From Heliocybe sulcata (Eukaryota > Basidiomycota > Agaricomycetes > Gloeophyllales > Gloeophyllaceae), in assembly GCA_004369045.1 (NCBI GenBank), contig ML213514.1, positions 666,596 to 730,595 on the forward strand: a stretch of DNA of 64,000 nucleotides, written 5' to 3'. Positions 33,818 through 46,045 of the stretch are shown here, in pieces (positions within the stretch are counted from its first letter, which is position 1; each line of letters begins with the position of its first letter). Both the position numbers and the translations under genes were made by a program. The notes under the pieces were generated by a model. It saw nothing but the letters and a program-made list of their open reading frames with translations, made no database searches and was not told the DNA's origin.

Positions 33818-36800
33818 CTAGATCCTGTGAGGGTGTTAGAAATTGTAGATGTTAACGACAGTGGATAAACTTACCCCACAAGTTTCATCAATGAAAACCC
33901 AACAGTCGACACGACCTTTATCAATCGTAAGACATACTTCATGGGAAGCGAGGCAAAAGCCAACATTAATACTCACCAAGGTGGCAATGATACTAGCTGG
34001 GACACCGTTCTTCAAGAAGTCGATATTGGACAAATATAACTGCCCTAATTCGTCCTCCTGTGTAGCTCTACAAAGTGAAAAGACAGAGAGTCAGGGCAAT
34101 GGGCGGTGAGCAGTACGAATAGTACGCACGCAGTCTGATTGGGAAAGCCCGAGACCGGCATGCCCATACCCGTCGAGCATATCAGCCCAGTTACGAAGAT
34201 GAGCAGATTCGACTGATCTCCAGGCAGGTGTTGACCAACTTCTTGCGCGATAGGTACTAGCAGCACGCTCGCTATCGTATGACTGATGAAGGTAGAAACG
34301 ACCTGGGTATAGCCTCGTTAACGTGATGGAAAGAACCGGGGAGAGCAGGGCTTACAAGCACCACGACGGACAGAACCATCACCACGCTGTACAACGAAAG
34401 CCCGGATACGAGGTGCCGAATGACTTCATCCATACTTTCAAGCAGTCCCGAAGACGTCACACCCTTCCCCAGAGCGATACCGCCCATCGCCAAGAACACG
34501 ACAGTCCACAAGAATTGCTCGAAATCATCCTATGCATACCTCAAAGGTGAGCCACGACAACTTCCAAATGGCGATCTTCTCACGAACGTACCTTCTTGAG
34601 CACCCCAGTCGAGAAGAACGCCACAATGGGTACAATTGCAATGATGCCCATGTCCCCGACGAGCCATTCCAGCTCATGTTCGACACACCAAAGACCGATA
34701 GTCAACAAGCAGACAAACACAACCCAGTACTGCTCCGCTGTGAACCTATCCTTCGCTGCTCGTATAGGTTTGATCTCAATATCACCCTCGCCATCCGGTG
34801 ACAGCGCAGGCCGGTAGCTCACGATGAGCAGCAGCCATATGAGTACGATAGATATCGCCGAAACTGGGATGGTCACGGCAAACCAGCGAGCCCAGTCAAT
34901 AGGGGGATCCATGTACTGTAAGGCGATGAGGTTCTGAGGCGATGAAATAGGTGAGCTTTGTCCGCCGATGTTCGCTGCAAGAGCGATTGCGAGCTGTGAG
35001 ACGAAGATCAGAACCACAGGTATATGTAATTAGACGTGCCACTGACGATCAGACATGGCGCGAATGATGACCTAGGAGGCAGCGTCCGAAGCATGGGCTA
35101 GAGGACTGTCAGGACAGACTAAGGGAGTCGGAAGTTAATATGGGAACGCACTCGTATCAGCGTAAAGCATAGTGTAGGAGCTGCCACATTACTGTATAAC
35201 ACAATTAAACACAGTCAGAAGCTCATGAGGCGAGCATGACACACACCTGATCCACATACTCGCGAAACACGAAACACCCATGAACGCCAATAAGACAGTA
35301 TTTGGCTTGGTGCCAGCGAGACTCAGCACGCGCGTGATCAACAGACGGTCAATACTAGTCTTGCTAATCGCAGATGCAATCGTGAAACCACCAATGAGGA
35401 GCATGATAGTCGGGCTGAACATCACGGAAAAGATGTACCTGGTACGCGTTAGACTTCACATTGAATTCGTCACCGACAATGCTCACTTTGTTGCGTCCGG
35501 AACAGGCAGAATTTCTCCGTCCGGAGACCGGATGACCCGCAGACAAGCCATGAGCAGAGGGACAAGTATGGAAGTGACGAAAAGCGGGATAGTCTGCCGA
35601 AGCCGTGAGCTCTGGAAACACAACATGAACGGTGGACAAACCTCGGTAGCCCACATAATAGTGGCAAAGATCAGGATAGCAAAGCATCGATTCGCCGCCT
35701 GTCCCTCCACGATTTGCACGTTGAGCAGCGTGACGAACACTGCCACCGCGATGAGCAACGACAGCATCTTGCGCGTTACCCTCAGCTGTCCTACCGGCGT
35801 CCTGAACGCAACCAATGCCTTCTCCGGCTCAGTCTGCACTACAGGACCACCCATGGTGTCACTCTGTTGGCCGTCCTCGCCCCTTCGCGCTCGGCCTATC
35901 ATCTGCTTCCAGACCGTATCGCGCTCCCAGGCGACATGTTCGCGCTGGTACAGTTTGAGCTGTCGCTGGGCTGCGCGCATGTCGCCCTGAGTGACGCACT
36001 TCGCATACAGATTGACTAGCCGGGTTACAGCGTCGTTAAGCGCGTCTTTCGACCGCTGAGAGAAGGGCAAAGCTTGTTGGACGACTTCGCGAAGATATTG
36101 ATCTTTGAGCTACGGATGCCCGTCAACTGGGGCAAAATAATCCGATCCGATCCGATTGACAAACCTCACTCTCTGTGACCTTGTCGTACCTATCAGCACC
36201 ACGTAAATTTATACATGACCACGGACATGATCCACTTGCACTCACTTCTTCAGGATTTTCCGGAAGCCAGAGTAGTTAACTTCAATGTAGGACTTGAGGG
36301 ATGTGATGGAGACATACAACGTCGTAATTCGCCTCTTGAAGAGTAATCGTACGTCCATGGCGTAGTTGCTTCTCGATGTCCATACTGACTCGGGTAAACC
36401 GGCGGAGGAAGTAATACTGTCTCTCAGTCTCGTTACGAGCTTCCTAGCGCGTCCCACTGGAGACGTGCTCGCGCCATCCCTCGAAGATGACTGCGCATGG
36501 GCACTCTGCCGTAGAGACGCTATGCTGGCCTCAAGATCCGCGAAGTCGTCGCTAGACGTAGTGCTGAGACGACGCTTGGATTGCGGTTTCCGACGACCAC
36601 CTAAGTAGCTCAACGAATGTACGTAGATCACAGTGTAGACAGCCACTAACCTCGAGCGCCGGCACCATTGCTAGGCGAGCGGCCGATGTGAGGAGGGGAG
36701 CGTTCTCTGGTCCGGCTTCGGGACGGGCTTTCGTAGTCGTCATCGTCTTCTTCATCCTCATCATCCTCATCTATATCCTGCATGTAATGATCATCGGCAA

Positions 36801-37229
36801 TGGGCCCCGCTTCGTCCTGTTCGCTGACCATCTCCTCCAAGCCTCCGAGCTCGTGAAGTAGCTCCCCCTCCTTCGTCTCGTAGAATGACGTGATCTTCTT
36901 TAATTCATGGTCAAGGAGCGGGATGAAGATGGCATCAGTCGATGAGCTATCCACCCGGCCGATGAGTGATGTCCGTTCGTTGGATTCTAGGTCAGCATAG
37001 GAATGTTCTCCACTAGCTTGCTGCTTCTCTAGCTGGTATATCGCCTTCTTCAGCGAATCATAGCTGAAGCAGAGCAATCAGGCAGCCGAGCGATCGAGGT
37101 CCGAACTAACTCACGCAATGTACTCATCCCACCACTCCGCGACTGCATTGAACTTCAGAGATGAGCTATGAAATTCTCTTCTGAGCTACCGGTAGGAGAA
37201 GCTGCACAGTATAGTTACCTGAATTTCAT
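33818..37229 (-). CDS. SPX-domain SLC13-type phosphate transporter (Pho87/90/91-like)
   Basis: The spliced start reads MKFSSSLKFNAVAEWWDEYI then AYDSLKKAIYQLEKQQASGE, a canonical SPX domain that senses inositol pyrophosphates. It contains an acidic insert (QDIDEDDEDEEDDDDYES) and a Ser/Arg-rich segment before SYIEVNYSGFRKILKKYDKV. The permease half is of the SLC13/DASS family: ANRCFAILIFATIMWATEAI, MLLIGGFTIASAISKTSIDR, ANIGGQSSPISSPQNLIALQ, WTVVFLAMGGIALGKGV and STGMGMPVSGFPNQTA. The two SPQN/NQTA-like hairpin motifs bind substrate and cation in this family. About ten or more membrane helices are visible. The C-terminus is VVSTVGFSLMKLVGI with TAG at 33818-33820. This architecture is that of low-affinity phosphate transporters; plasma membrane (Pho87/90) or vacuole (Pho91) cannot be decided by eye. 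Confidence 0.94.
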
Positions 37230-37905
37230 GGCGAACGCGACAAGGTCGACCGAGTCCACAGACTCTAGAGGTATATATTCGATGTTATTGCGGCTTGCCG
37301 CTGCCGAACGTTTCGGTGCCCAAAACGGTAGAATGGTGGTATAATGAGGCAGCAGGGTGTAATTTAGGAGCAGCTAGGAGCTGAGCGCTGAGCGCTGACC
37401 TTGTATAACGAACTAGTCGTGAGAATATAGTTGTTATCGCGAAGTCACTTTCCTGACCGTGAGACACCTGTCATTCACCTCAATGACTTGACATCTACAG
37501 TAAACAGCATCCAAAAGGACGGTCCTACAACGTTCTCGTTCGATATCACCACTTCCTCTTATGGGACTCGATGCTGGGCTCGGCTTGTCACTGAATGATG
37601 CGACTCAAGGTTGATCTGCGGAAAATTGCAAGCCTCCCAGGTAATGGTCGAGAAAGTGGGAAGGCGTTGCCTGTCTTCGTGCAACGATACAGTCTTAGTC
37701 TGCGGATCGATTCTTGCTAAGTTCATGCTCTGTCGCATCCGGATTTTACAGTATTATGGAGTCGAAACCGAGGAGATTTGGGGAACATATACAACGGACG
37801 TCGCGGAGGATTATCGACCTCACGTGCACTCTTAGGAACCTTATCCCTACTTCCCGACCTTATATACGACCGGTTTCCTGAGCCCTTCCCAAGAGACGCT
37901 CAGTC
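37230..37905. promoter_or_regulatory. Divergent promoter region, SPX transporter and hydrolase
   Basis: About 680 bases between the two ATGs of genes that point away from each other, so both promoters must lie here. The + strand near 37860 contains TTATATACG about 40 bases before the hydrolase ATG, a possible TATA box. Short repeats of GAGCGCT occur near 37380. No gene is seen. Confidence 0.45.
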
Positions 37906-39238
37906 ATGGCGTCAGGCGAAGATTCAAGCCACTTCACGCTGGAGACAGTCAAGATTCCTTCCGCTACCAATGGCTGGAACCTGGACGCATGGGAGTTTAT
38001 GCCTACAGGCGCCCGGAAGCCCTACCCAGTCGTAGTGATGTAAGTCCAATGCTCCCATGTCTGGTCCTGGAAGTACCAAGAATGATGCCTGCAGGGCGCA
38101 TGGGTTGAGCGCCAATAAACTGATGGGTCTGAGCCCGTATGCCGAAGCGTTCACGCGTCTCGGATTCGCCTGTGTTGTGTTTGACTATCGTCGGTGGGGC
38201 TCCTCAGGTAGACCATCCATCGCACTCTATTATTCGCAGGATATTTGAATGAGACGCACTATACCTGCAGATGGATCTCCCAAACATTGTCTCTACGTCT
38301 CAGAGCAACTGGAGGACTACAGAACTGTTATTAAATATTGCAGAAGAAAGCCTGACTTGGATCCAATGCGCCTCGCAGTTTGGGGCAGTAGCTTCTCGGG
38401 TATCCGCATTTAACCTCATTTGCTGCATTATGATCTCACACCTGTATGTTCACATAGGAGGTCATGCTATTTCTCTCGCGAGCGAGGTAGGAAACCGAGA
38501 CCCAGACTCTCCTCCTTTCCCCGCCTCTCGCTTTCGCTCGCTCATACCAGTACAGGCAGGTCTCAATATCAGCGTAGCCATCGCGCAGTGCCCGTACACC
38601 GGAGAAAGCCTGTCAGCCGGCATTAGTATGGGGCTGGTCAAAACTGTCGCTCTCGCCGTTTATGATCTAATCAGACAAGCATTCGGCGCCAGTCCTGTTT
38701 ATATACCTGCGGCAGCACCTCCCGGAGAGATGGGTATTATGACCACTCCCGGCAGTGTCGAAGGACTGTTCGCTATAACAAAGACGCCCAGGTAAGCTTA
38801 AGCAATCTGTATGTGTGGATAGGAGGTGTTGACGAGTATTCACTACGCAGTGAATATCCCAACGAAGTATATCAGTCGTCTACCAATGCGGACAAAAACT
38901 GAGAGTTGCTTATAGATGTCGGCGTCCAGCCTCTTTGAGGTGCCACTTTATAATCCCTCCAGCTCTGCTGGTTCCATCAGATGTCCCATTCTACTTGTCG
39001 GCCTCGAGTGGGACAACCTTTGCGCTTTTTCAGGTGTCCTAAAGGTCGCTAGCTTAGCTCCGAAGGCCGAAGTAGTTCGCATAGCTGGTCGTAAGTCGAG
39101 CTCTGCGGCACTGATCTGGAGGAGAATAACAAAACGTTCCTATTACCAGACCATTTCGAGCCGTACCCAGGCCAGCCCCAACATAAGGCATCGCTTGAGG
39201 CGCAACTAGCATTTCTAGAGAGACATATCCCGGTCTGA
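37906..39238 (+). CDS. Alpha/beta hydrolase
   Basis: Starts MASGEDSSHFTLETVKIPSA and gives WNLDAWEFMPTGARKPYPVV followed by VMAHGLSANKLMGLSPYAEA (oxyanion loop HG). FTRLGFACVVFDYRRWGSSD is the usual strand-turn. AVWGSSFSGGHAISLASE holds the nucleophile Ser in GSSFSGG. CPILLVGLEWDNLCA offers the acid Asp, and IAGHHFEPYPG the catalytic His, so the triad is complete. The end is SLEAQLAFLERHIPV with TGA at 39236-39238. Introns are short with good GT-AG signals. Fungal relatives of this shape include peptidase- and esterase-like enzymes and polyketide-linked hydrolases. The substrate is unknown, and no biosynthetic cluster surrounds it. Confidence 0.92.
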
Positions 39239-39560
39239 CGTATCTACCGTCCGGTAGTTACGATCCTGTCTCTTAGAGAGTCAGATCTAGCAGAATTTCA
39301 ACCGATTGAAGCGGTAGGGAACGAATACATTGCATGCCAACGAACCAGGAATATGGGTATGTTGAAATCAAATACATGGTGCCAATGCTACAAGCAGTCA
39401 TTATACGAATACAGGCTGGCATAAGTTAGGAGGCGACGCGCGAAACGTGACATCTATCGCGACCGTCGAATTCGATGTACTATCGTCCAACGTCCGTAAT
39501 TGCGGACACAAACGAAGTGAGTTGCAAAATTGTATCACAGATCATAATTGCAAAATTGTA
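39239..39560. other. Convergent spacer with part of a tandem repeat
   Basis: About 320 bases between the 3' ends of the hydrolase and the hypothetical gene on the other strand. No gene is seen. The first unit of a 26-bp direct repeat lies at the right end. Confidence 0.5.
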
Positions 39561-39573
39561 TCACAGATCATAA
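39522..39573. repeat. Perfect 26-bp tandem duplication
   Basis: TTGCAAAATTGTATCACAGA plus TCATAA occurs twice without a gap or mismatch (39522-39547 and 39548-39573). The second copy contains the stop codon of the disordered hypothetical protein on the minus strand. The perfect identity suggests a recent duplication. Confidence 0.9.
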
Positions 39574-40707
39574 GGTGTAGAAGGGTAAGAGTCGTCACTC
39601 TCAAGGCAATAGGTGTGGAAGTCTCGCCAGTCAAGAGTCAGCTCACTCGCTTCTACTGGCTTTCCAATAACGTGAGGCACAAACTCCTCCCACAGCCAAT
39701 CGTCCTCGTGGTCTGAGTGATCTTCATCCATCTCGGGAGGTATGGAGAACCACTTCGGATTGGACAGGATATCGGCTGACATTGGGCGAGTAGGCTTCGG
39801 AGCAGGAAGAGCGCAGGCAGGACTGTCTGTGGGAGAAGGCGATAATGACAGCCAAGAATCGCTTTCGCTTGACATGGCGTCCGAGAGACTGATCATATAG
39901 GAAGAAGGCGAGAATGTCATTGGTTGGAGATCCACAAAGCTGGTCGGATGGTCAGGTTCCTCCTCGCTTTCACTGGGAGTGCCTGTCAATGCGACGTTAT
40001 GGCAGGGACGACGCTACCATGACTCACTCGAGGATAGAGGACGGCGATCCTGGAAGCTCGCTGCACCAGGACTTCCCGCTATCGATCGGAACTTTCAGAC
40101 CCTGTATACAGGAATCATCCTGGAGCTCTACTCTCGTCTTCGCATAGTCAAGTCTCCGTTCAAGCCAAAGGCTGCTATGCCTGCGAGCGGGGCGGGTCTC
40201 GTCTCGACGTCCGCTGTACCGTCGAGCGTTCCATCCCTCGCTCCTAGTAGAGAAAGAGCGCCCTAGAAGATGGGATGGCGTGGTTCCCAAGGACTGCCGT
40301 CTGCGATGACGACTAATTGGTTCGTCTACGGGAGGTATAATTGTCGAAGCAGGCCGGGGACGTGATATTATGCGGTCTGCGAACGAACGCAGACTCAAGG
40401 AAAGCCTCTTGGATCGCGACAGGTCGGACATATCCGCTGCTACCGCTGACGGCTATGCGAGACACGAGGAGGACCTGTCCTTGAGGGAGACCGTCATACC
40501 TGGCTGCGTTCTTATACTTAGACTGAAAGAATGACATCCATCAGTTGTCCGGCAACTACAAATCCACACCCACCTGGGGACGATAATTGTAAATCGTGGC
40601 TCAGTATCAGATGGACGCCACACGAATGGCACAGGTTCCGACTTCGGTTCCCATGGATGTTGCTTGCAACTCGTCGCCCCAATGATGACGAGATGCATGT
40701 TTAGCAT
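39561..40707 (-). CDS. Disordered hypothetical protein
   Basis: Not recognised. Spliced frames suggest a start MLNMHLVIIGATSCKQHPWE, a tiny second exon (SLSIRTQP), then ADMSDLSRSKRLSLSLRSFA and a long Arg/Ser-rich basic segment. The last exon is acidic and Ser/Pro-rich (ESEEEPDHPTSFVDLQPMTF, SIPPEMDEDHSDHEDDWLWE) and ends SDDSYPSTPYDL. Acceptors chosen to hold the frame are AG before CGGATATG and before TGAAAGCG. No membrane helix or fold is visible. The charge change, basic middle and acidic end, is the main feature. The whole model is moderate; the 3' exon is the best supported. Confidence 0.55.
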
Positions 40708-41624
40708 TGACGCTTCTCATCATTTGACCGGAGCGTATTCTCCGGAGTATGTAGCCTTCCTTGCGATGCATTCTAAACAAGCCTCATTGCTTGAAACTAT
40801 GAGCGACATCGCGTGACGCGCCACCGTCACAACCTTGCCCAGCACAAGGCTACAAGTCCGACATCACCATTAATGATCAATGATCCCCCGTGAAACCAGA
40901 AGCCTAAGTGGGCCATCATCAGAGATTGTTGACATTATATTTGCACAGCGGGGACTGACATGAGGATTCTCGTTTCAATACGATTACGCAGCATACTGAG
41001 GCAACAGGCAACAATACTGCGATGATGGAGAGACAATAGAAGAATCAGGCCAGGAGTGGTGTCTTACATCTCGGACGCGGAGGTAGTGATTGGCACTGCA
41101 TGTTTCGCGCTTTTGAGCTACGTTCCAGAGAACTTTGCGCCGAAGTGTTCCGCATAGTAAGGTTTCTTATGCTTGTCTCGCGGCTGGAGCTCATCGATGC
41201 AGTCAATAATATCATAAACCACGGTGGGACCAACCAAAACAGAACCTGCGCGAGTTCAAAAGCTAACATGTTCGCCGGAAGGATATATGCAGCCTAGAAT
41301 GCAAGACATCGGATGCATAGAAGACGTGAGAGACGGCTGCACCACTCCATTTTTTCAAGAAGAGCTTCATAATGCGAACCTGCCACGACGATAATGATGA
41401 GATATTTGGCCCAACACCCTAAGCCGTCTGCCACAGGACGAGGTCCCGACGCATCTGAGCTGACGAATCCGCCTGGTAACCCGTAAGTCAGGACCATTTA
41501 CTATCAGATCTCAACAGAGCAGGCATCGGGCTGACAAGGAAGTTGCCTGTAGACCCCGGAACATCATGCGTGCATTATCGGAACAGCTGAGATACATCCC
41601 ATGATGCATTGACATAGTCGAACG
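40708..41624. other. 0.9-kb spacer, possible unrecognised small gene
   Basis: Between the hypothetical gene and COA6. On the minus strand an open run ends at 41118 and includes GSVLVGPTVVYDIIDCIDEL and QPRDKHKKPYYAEHFGAKFS. It reads like protein, but I cannot name it or find a convincing first exon. Another frame over the same bases encodes a hydrophobic stretch (QVLFWLVPPWFMILLTAS). Both cannot be used as written. Left as undecided. Confidence 0.3.
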
Positions 41625-41983
41625 TCATGACGTCCGCTTCGCATCCTGGGCCTGCGTGTTGGCAGCGGCTAGAAGGCCTTTCTGCTGCTCGGCAATAACT
41701 CTCCGCTTATTGAAGTAGTCGATCTATAAAACATCAGTCCGGTCAACCCGCGGAACTATATATGAGCAGCACAGCAACAGACCCAGCTTCTTGCACAGTT
41801 CTCGTTGTATGCAGCATTTTCAACGGCACATTGCTTCCCTTCATCACCAGCTTTGACGACCCCGACACGGTCAAGGCATGCGAAGTACGCGTCCCTGGTC
41901 TCCCAGCACTTCTGGCGATCTTGCCTCAAAGGAGGGTCTTCATTTGTGGACTTGCTCGAGCTGGACCAGCCAAACCAGCCCAT
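41625..41983 (-). CDS. COA6: Cytochrome c oxidase assembly factor COA6
   Basis: COA6 is a small intermembrane-space protein that helps deliver copper to Cox2 during complex IV assembly. Two exons (41783-41983, 41625-41723) give 99 residues. The start is MGWFGWSSSSKSTNEDPPLR. CWETRDAYFAC is a C-x9-C motif and CAVENAAYNENC a C-x10-C motif, the pattern of the COX6B/COA6 fold. The second exon adds IDYFNKRRVIAEQQKGLLAA and ends AQDAKRTS. Length and motif order match the family. The first two residues after Met (GWFGWS) recur in fungal COA6 proteins. The start codon lies 200 bases from the divergent TBC gene. Confidence 0.92.
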
Positions 41984-42182
41984 AGCTTAGCTTCCGATGA
42001 GAACGAGAACGGGTCGAAAGCAGGATTTAATTATTTTGCTCACTGTTTAATTAACATTGCTATCTAGATATGGTACAAGTAACAAACGCGGTGAATTATA
42101 GATATTAATTGTTCCGGCAGTAACTGGCCTTAGCCTTCGACCAAACCACGGATGCGCAGCGCCGGCGCTGCTATCCCTGACA
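41984..42182. promoter_or_regulatory. Divergent COA6/TBC promoter region
   Basis: Only about 200 bases lie between the two start codons. The left half is AT-rich (ATTTAATTATTTTGCTCAC-like) and the right half GC-richer. Core promoters of both genes must be packed here or overlap the first exons. Confidence 0.45.
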
Positions 42183-45100
42183 ATGAACTTGAGTCCCCTA
42201 ACCACGCCGGCTCACTTACACCCACTCTCTCCAGACGATGCTCAGCCTCGTAGCGGTCGCCGCACACGAGGCAACCAGGACTCTGGGCATACGCGAGCAG
42301 CAACCAGTTACTTTACTGCAAAGTCGACGGAGTCGAAGGGCTCATTGCGGACGAGTACTTCCGGCACAAACTGGGATGGTAGTGTGCGAGGCTACGGAAA
42401 AGCGGACAAGCGGAAGAACGCGCAGGTGCCCGAGTCGACAGAGGATTCACTGACGGTGCTATGGGATAGGCCGACACCTCTTTTCATAGTTGGGTCCTCA
42501 AAAGACTCGCCTGCGTCGCCCAAACTCACGCCCCGCAGGGATGCAGAGACCATGAATGTCGACTTGCCAAAATCTGAGCTGGGTCCTGTCGCAACTGCCC
42601 ATGTACTATCTACGAAATGGCATGAATATTCAGATGATGCTATACGATCCGCCGTGTCAAGCCTCAAAGCTGCACGACCTTCCTCAGACAGTCCACCCAA
42701 TCTCTGCTATCCTGTCATCAGAGTCCTGTCGTCAGCTGTCCATAATTTAAGCAAGGCCCGCATAGAGCTCGAAGAGAGCCGCAAGAAACTGCGAGAGAAG
42801 GAGGAAACTCGTCGCAATAAGGCTGAAGATCTGATGAAGAAGTTCGAGGCTTCAGAGCAGGAAATTGCACGGTGTGTTCTAGAGACTCTTCTGTCGGACG
42901 AGGAACATGTGGAGGACAAGGATAAGACAGTTCCCGAGAAGCATAGCTTCTTGGTGAGTGTTATCTTCCTTCTATTGATCATGAGCTTACCATCCTGTAG
43001 TCGCTCAAGGAATCCTTGACCGAGGCCATTTCTGATGAAGTAGGACGTCCCTCGAGTATCCCCCTGTCCATCGAAATTCCCACCTTCCCAACTGTGAATG
43101 AGACTGAGGACGCTGCCACCATTGCTACGTCCATTACAACGGATTATGGTACCATCCAGGAGCCCTACAACGTCAGAGGCATGCACTCCGACGTCGACGC
43201 TGCGTCGACCAATTCCATTACCAAGTCGGAAAAAGCTGGCATCGGCGAGTGGATGGGCACCTGGTGGATTAAGGGCAAGTCGCGAAACAGTCGCGTCACC
43301 GACACCTTTTCTCCAGAGGATTCTCCCCCTGAACAGAGTAAAGACTCGCGTGATGGGCAGCATGGCGGGGAGGCACCATCATCCGATCCTGCTGCTGAAC
43401 AACCTGGTAGTAAGGTCAACAGGAGGAAGGCTGGAAGGAGTGTCTTCGGTACCCTCGGTTTCTCTATCCTGAATCCGGGCTCATCACAGGCAGGCAAGAA
43501 GCGCCGTAACCACTCAGTCACTGATGCTGGGACCTTCACGGAACCGGCGAAAGACGAGCAACAGCAGTCTGCGCCTGTCTCGACGTCCACCACACCCTTG
43601 CCGACGCCTTCCACCCTGCCTCCCATCTCCAGTGGAGACGATGTCTTCAAGGCCGTTTCCGTCGGCTCGGACTCGTCTATTCAGCTGAAGCCTGAGCTGT
43701 TGGTGCAAGGCTCGTCTCTACGAGCAATTGTTCATGCGACTCGTATCATGACTTCCGATCCGCGTAGCATAATAGTCGACAGCGGCAGCGATGCTGGACC
43801 CCTTGTATCGCAGCTGGCCATGGAGCTAGTTCGCAATGCCCGTGACCAAGCTCTTACCCTGAGGGAGAAGCCGAAAGAGAAGAAGGGTCAAAGGAGGTTG
43901 GATGGCGATCCTGTTTCTCGACCGAAGTCGGCTCTGTCCAACCGAAGTGCGTCTGCCGCAGAGGCTCTGAACACGGAAAGAATAGAGGCACCGGCTACGA
44001 GGCATAAGGTGCAGAAGCCGTCAATCGGTATCCCATCTGCCCTATCATCACCAATGTTTGGAACTTTCCTTACCCAGCAGCAGAAGAGGCTCTCGAATAT
44101 GGTGGATGCTGTGCAGAGAAGCGCAGGCGTTGTCCCAGAGACGGGTAGTAGTGCTCAACAAGCGCCTGGCACGTCTGCTGCCCAACCCGTGCGCAAGCCC
44201 GGCTCTGTCGCACTTGACGCCATAATCCCCGTCAATGCCAAGCCCCCCACGCAGTACCTGTCACGGACCTACACATCTCTTGCATCGCGCGATTTCCGCC
44301 CGTCCATACAGCTACCCAACGCTGTCTCCAGGTTCTCTGTCTACCATGATGATGAGAACCAGGAGCCGTTGACAGACCGCTACGGCTTCATGTATGATGT
44401 CTCTCAGTACGACCTGTTACTGCTCCTGCGCGCCAGGGAGTGTAATAACACTGCGCCGGCTTGCTTGACAGGAGTCAAAATCGCTGACCGGCATGAAGAT
44501 ACCGAGTGGTCGGACGATGATGGAGATTCTCCGGAGGACCACGTCGAAGTCGTCAGGGAGCGGTGTGATTGCAACGGTGATGACTTGTTGGACTCTGTTA
44601 GCACAATCAGCACCAGGCCCACGAGCTTCATTGCCGACGAAGCTCGGTCGACTTATTCTCGGAAGTCCCGCGCAACGTCGCCAGCGTCGTCTAGAGGACG
44701 GCCGCGATCGTCCACTATCACTTCCACGGCGGTCTCCACGGGCCAAACCCTCAAGTCAAGCACATCCATCCTTTCAATAGACCATGATACTCCTCGCCAT
44801 GTTTGCGCTAACACAATCCGCAGGCTTCTGTCGCAATTGACGGAAATACATGATCAGCAGCAAGCAGCGCAAAGGAAAGAGTGGGACACCTTCGTGAATA
44901 AGAGACGTAAGGCGAAGGTATCAAAGACTGCGGCTGCATCTGTTGCTTCAAGTGCTGCCGGAGCTGCTGCAGTCCTAGGGCTAGGCAGTGCGGTCGAGGA
45001 AGAGGAACTATCGCATTCTGAGGGCTTGATCGGGTTCGCTCAGCTTGGTAACCGGGACGAGCGTAAGGAATTCGATCGTCTCATACGATCTGGTATTCCT

Positions 45101-46045
45101 CTTGTATACCGGTCCAAGATATGGTTCGAGTGTAGCGGCGCCCTGGAGATGATGGAACCGGGTCTCTTCCGCGACCTGTTGTCCGAAACAGATGGTGGCA
45201 ATGGAGTTGGGGTCGAGATCGAGAAAGATGTGGGTCGGACTATGCCTCTGAACATATTCTTCGGCGGCGATGGCGCTGGCGTCGACAAACTACGAAGGGT
45301 ACTAACAGTCTACAGTCGGTGAGTCCCAACTTCCTACGGACGTTCCCTCGTAAAACTCATGCGTAACTTGAGGCGGAATCCGGAGGTTGGTTACTGTCAG
45401 GGCATGAATCTTATTGTATCCACGCTGCTACTCGTCCATGCTGATGAAGAGGAGGCGTTCTGGGTTCTGGCGGCGATAGTCGAGCGCATCCTTCCGGAAG
45501 ACTTCTTCTCTCCGTCACTGTTGCCCTCGCGTGCATGTCCATTGGTTCTGATGGACTACGTTCAGGAGCTGATGCCCAAGCTGCATGCGCATCTCAACGA
45601 GCTCGGTGTGGATCTACCGGCTATATGTTTTTCTTGGTTCCTTTCACTCTTTACGGACTGTTTGCCGGTTGAGGTACGTGCTACCGCTTACACTCGGCCC
45701 CACGACTGATCTTTTTCATAGACTCTGTTCCGGGTCTGGGACGTCTTCCTTGTTGACGGCCTAGACGTCCTGTTCCGCCTTGCATTGGCGATCCTGCGCA
45801 GCAATGAGCAAGAATTAATGCGTTGCGATTCCATCCCCGCCGTTTATGTTGCGCTTGAGAGCCTGCCTACGAGGATGTGGCAAGCGGATAAGCTAATACA
45901 GGTCTGTCAAATCTCCTGACGCGCTGGATATTGGTTAATCGACTCTGTATAGCTTGAAGCCGAACTCCGACCCTCCCTCACTCATTCTGACATTAGCAGA
46001 CGACATGATAGTCATGTCATGTCTCTGAAGCAATGTCTTTCTTAG
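42183..46045 (+). CDS. TBC-domain Rab GTPase-activating protein
   Basis: A large protein of roughly 1,200 residues. The N-terminal two thirds are disordered and rich in Ser, Thr and Pro, with a predicted coiled coil (KARIELEESRKKLREKEETR, then RNKAEDLMKKFEASEQEIAR). The C-terminal third is a TBC domain: FDRLIRSGIPLVYRSKIWFE opens it, IEKDVGRTMPLNIFF supplies the IxxDxxR arginine finger, and RNPEVGYCQGMNLIVSTLLL the YxQ glutamine finger. FSWFLSLFTDCLPVETLFRV and WDVFLVDGLDVLFRLALAIL follow. TBC proteins switch off Rab GTPases in membrane traffic. Both catalytic fingers are present, so activity is likely. Short introns fall near 42955, 45321, 45673 and 45904. The end is DSHVMSLKQCLS with TAG at 46043-46045. 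Which Rab it acts on is unknown. Confidence 0.93.

Noticed and set aside
38833-38853. Perfect inverted repeat TATTCACT-ACGC-AGTGAATA resembling the MITE end at 54292
   Set aside because: It overlaps an intron acceptor and coding bases of the alpha/beta hydrolase; the likeness is about a dozen bases and lacks the rest of the element.
43165-43650. Minus-strand frame of 161 codons
   Set aside because: Antisense to the TBC protein's disordered region, with no family pattern.
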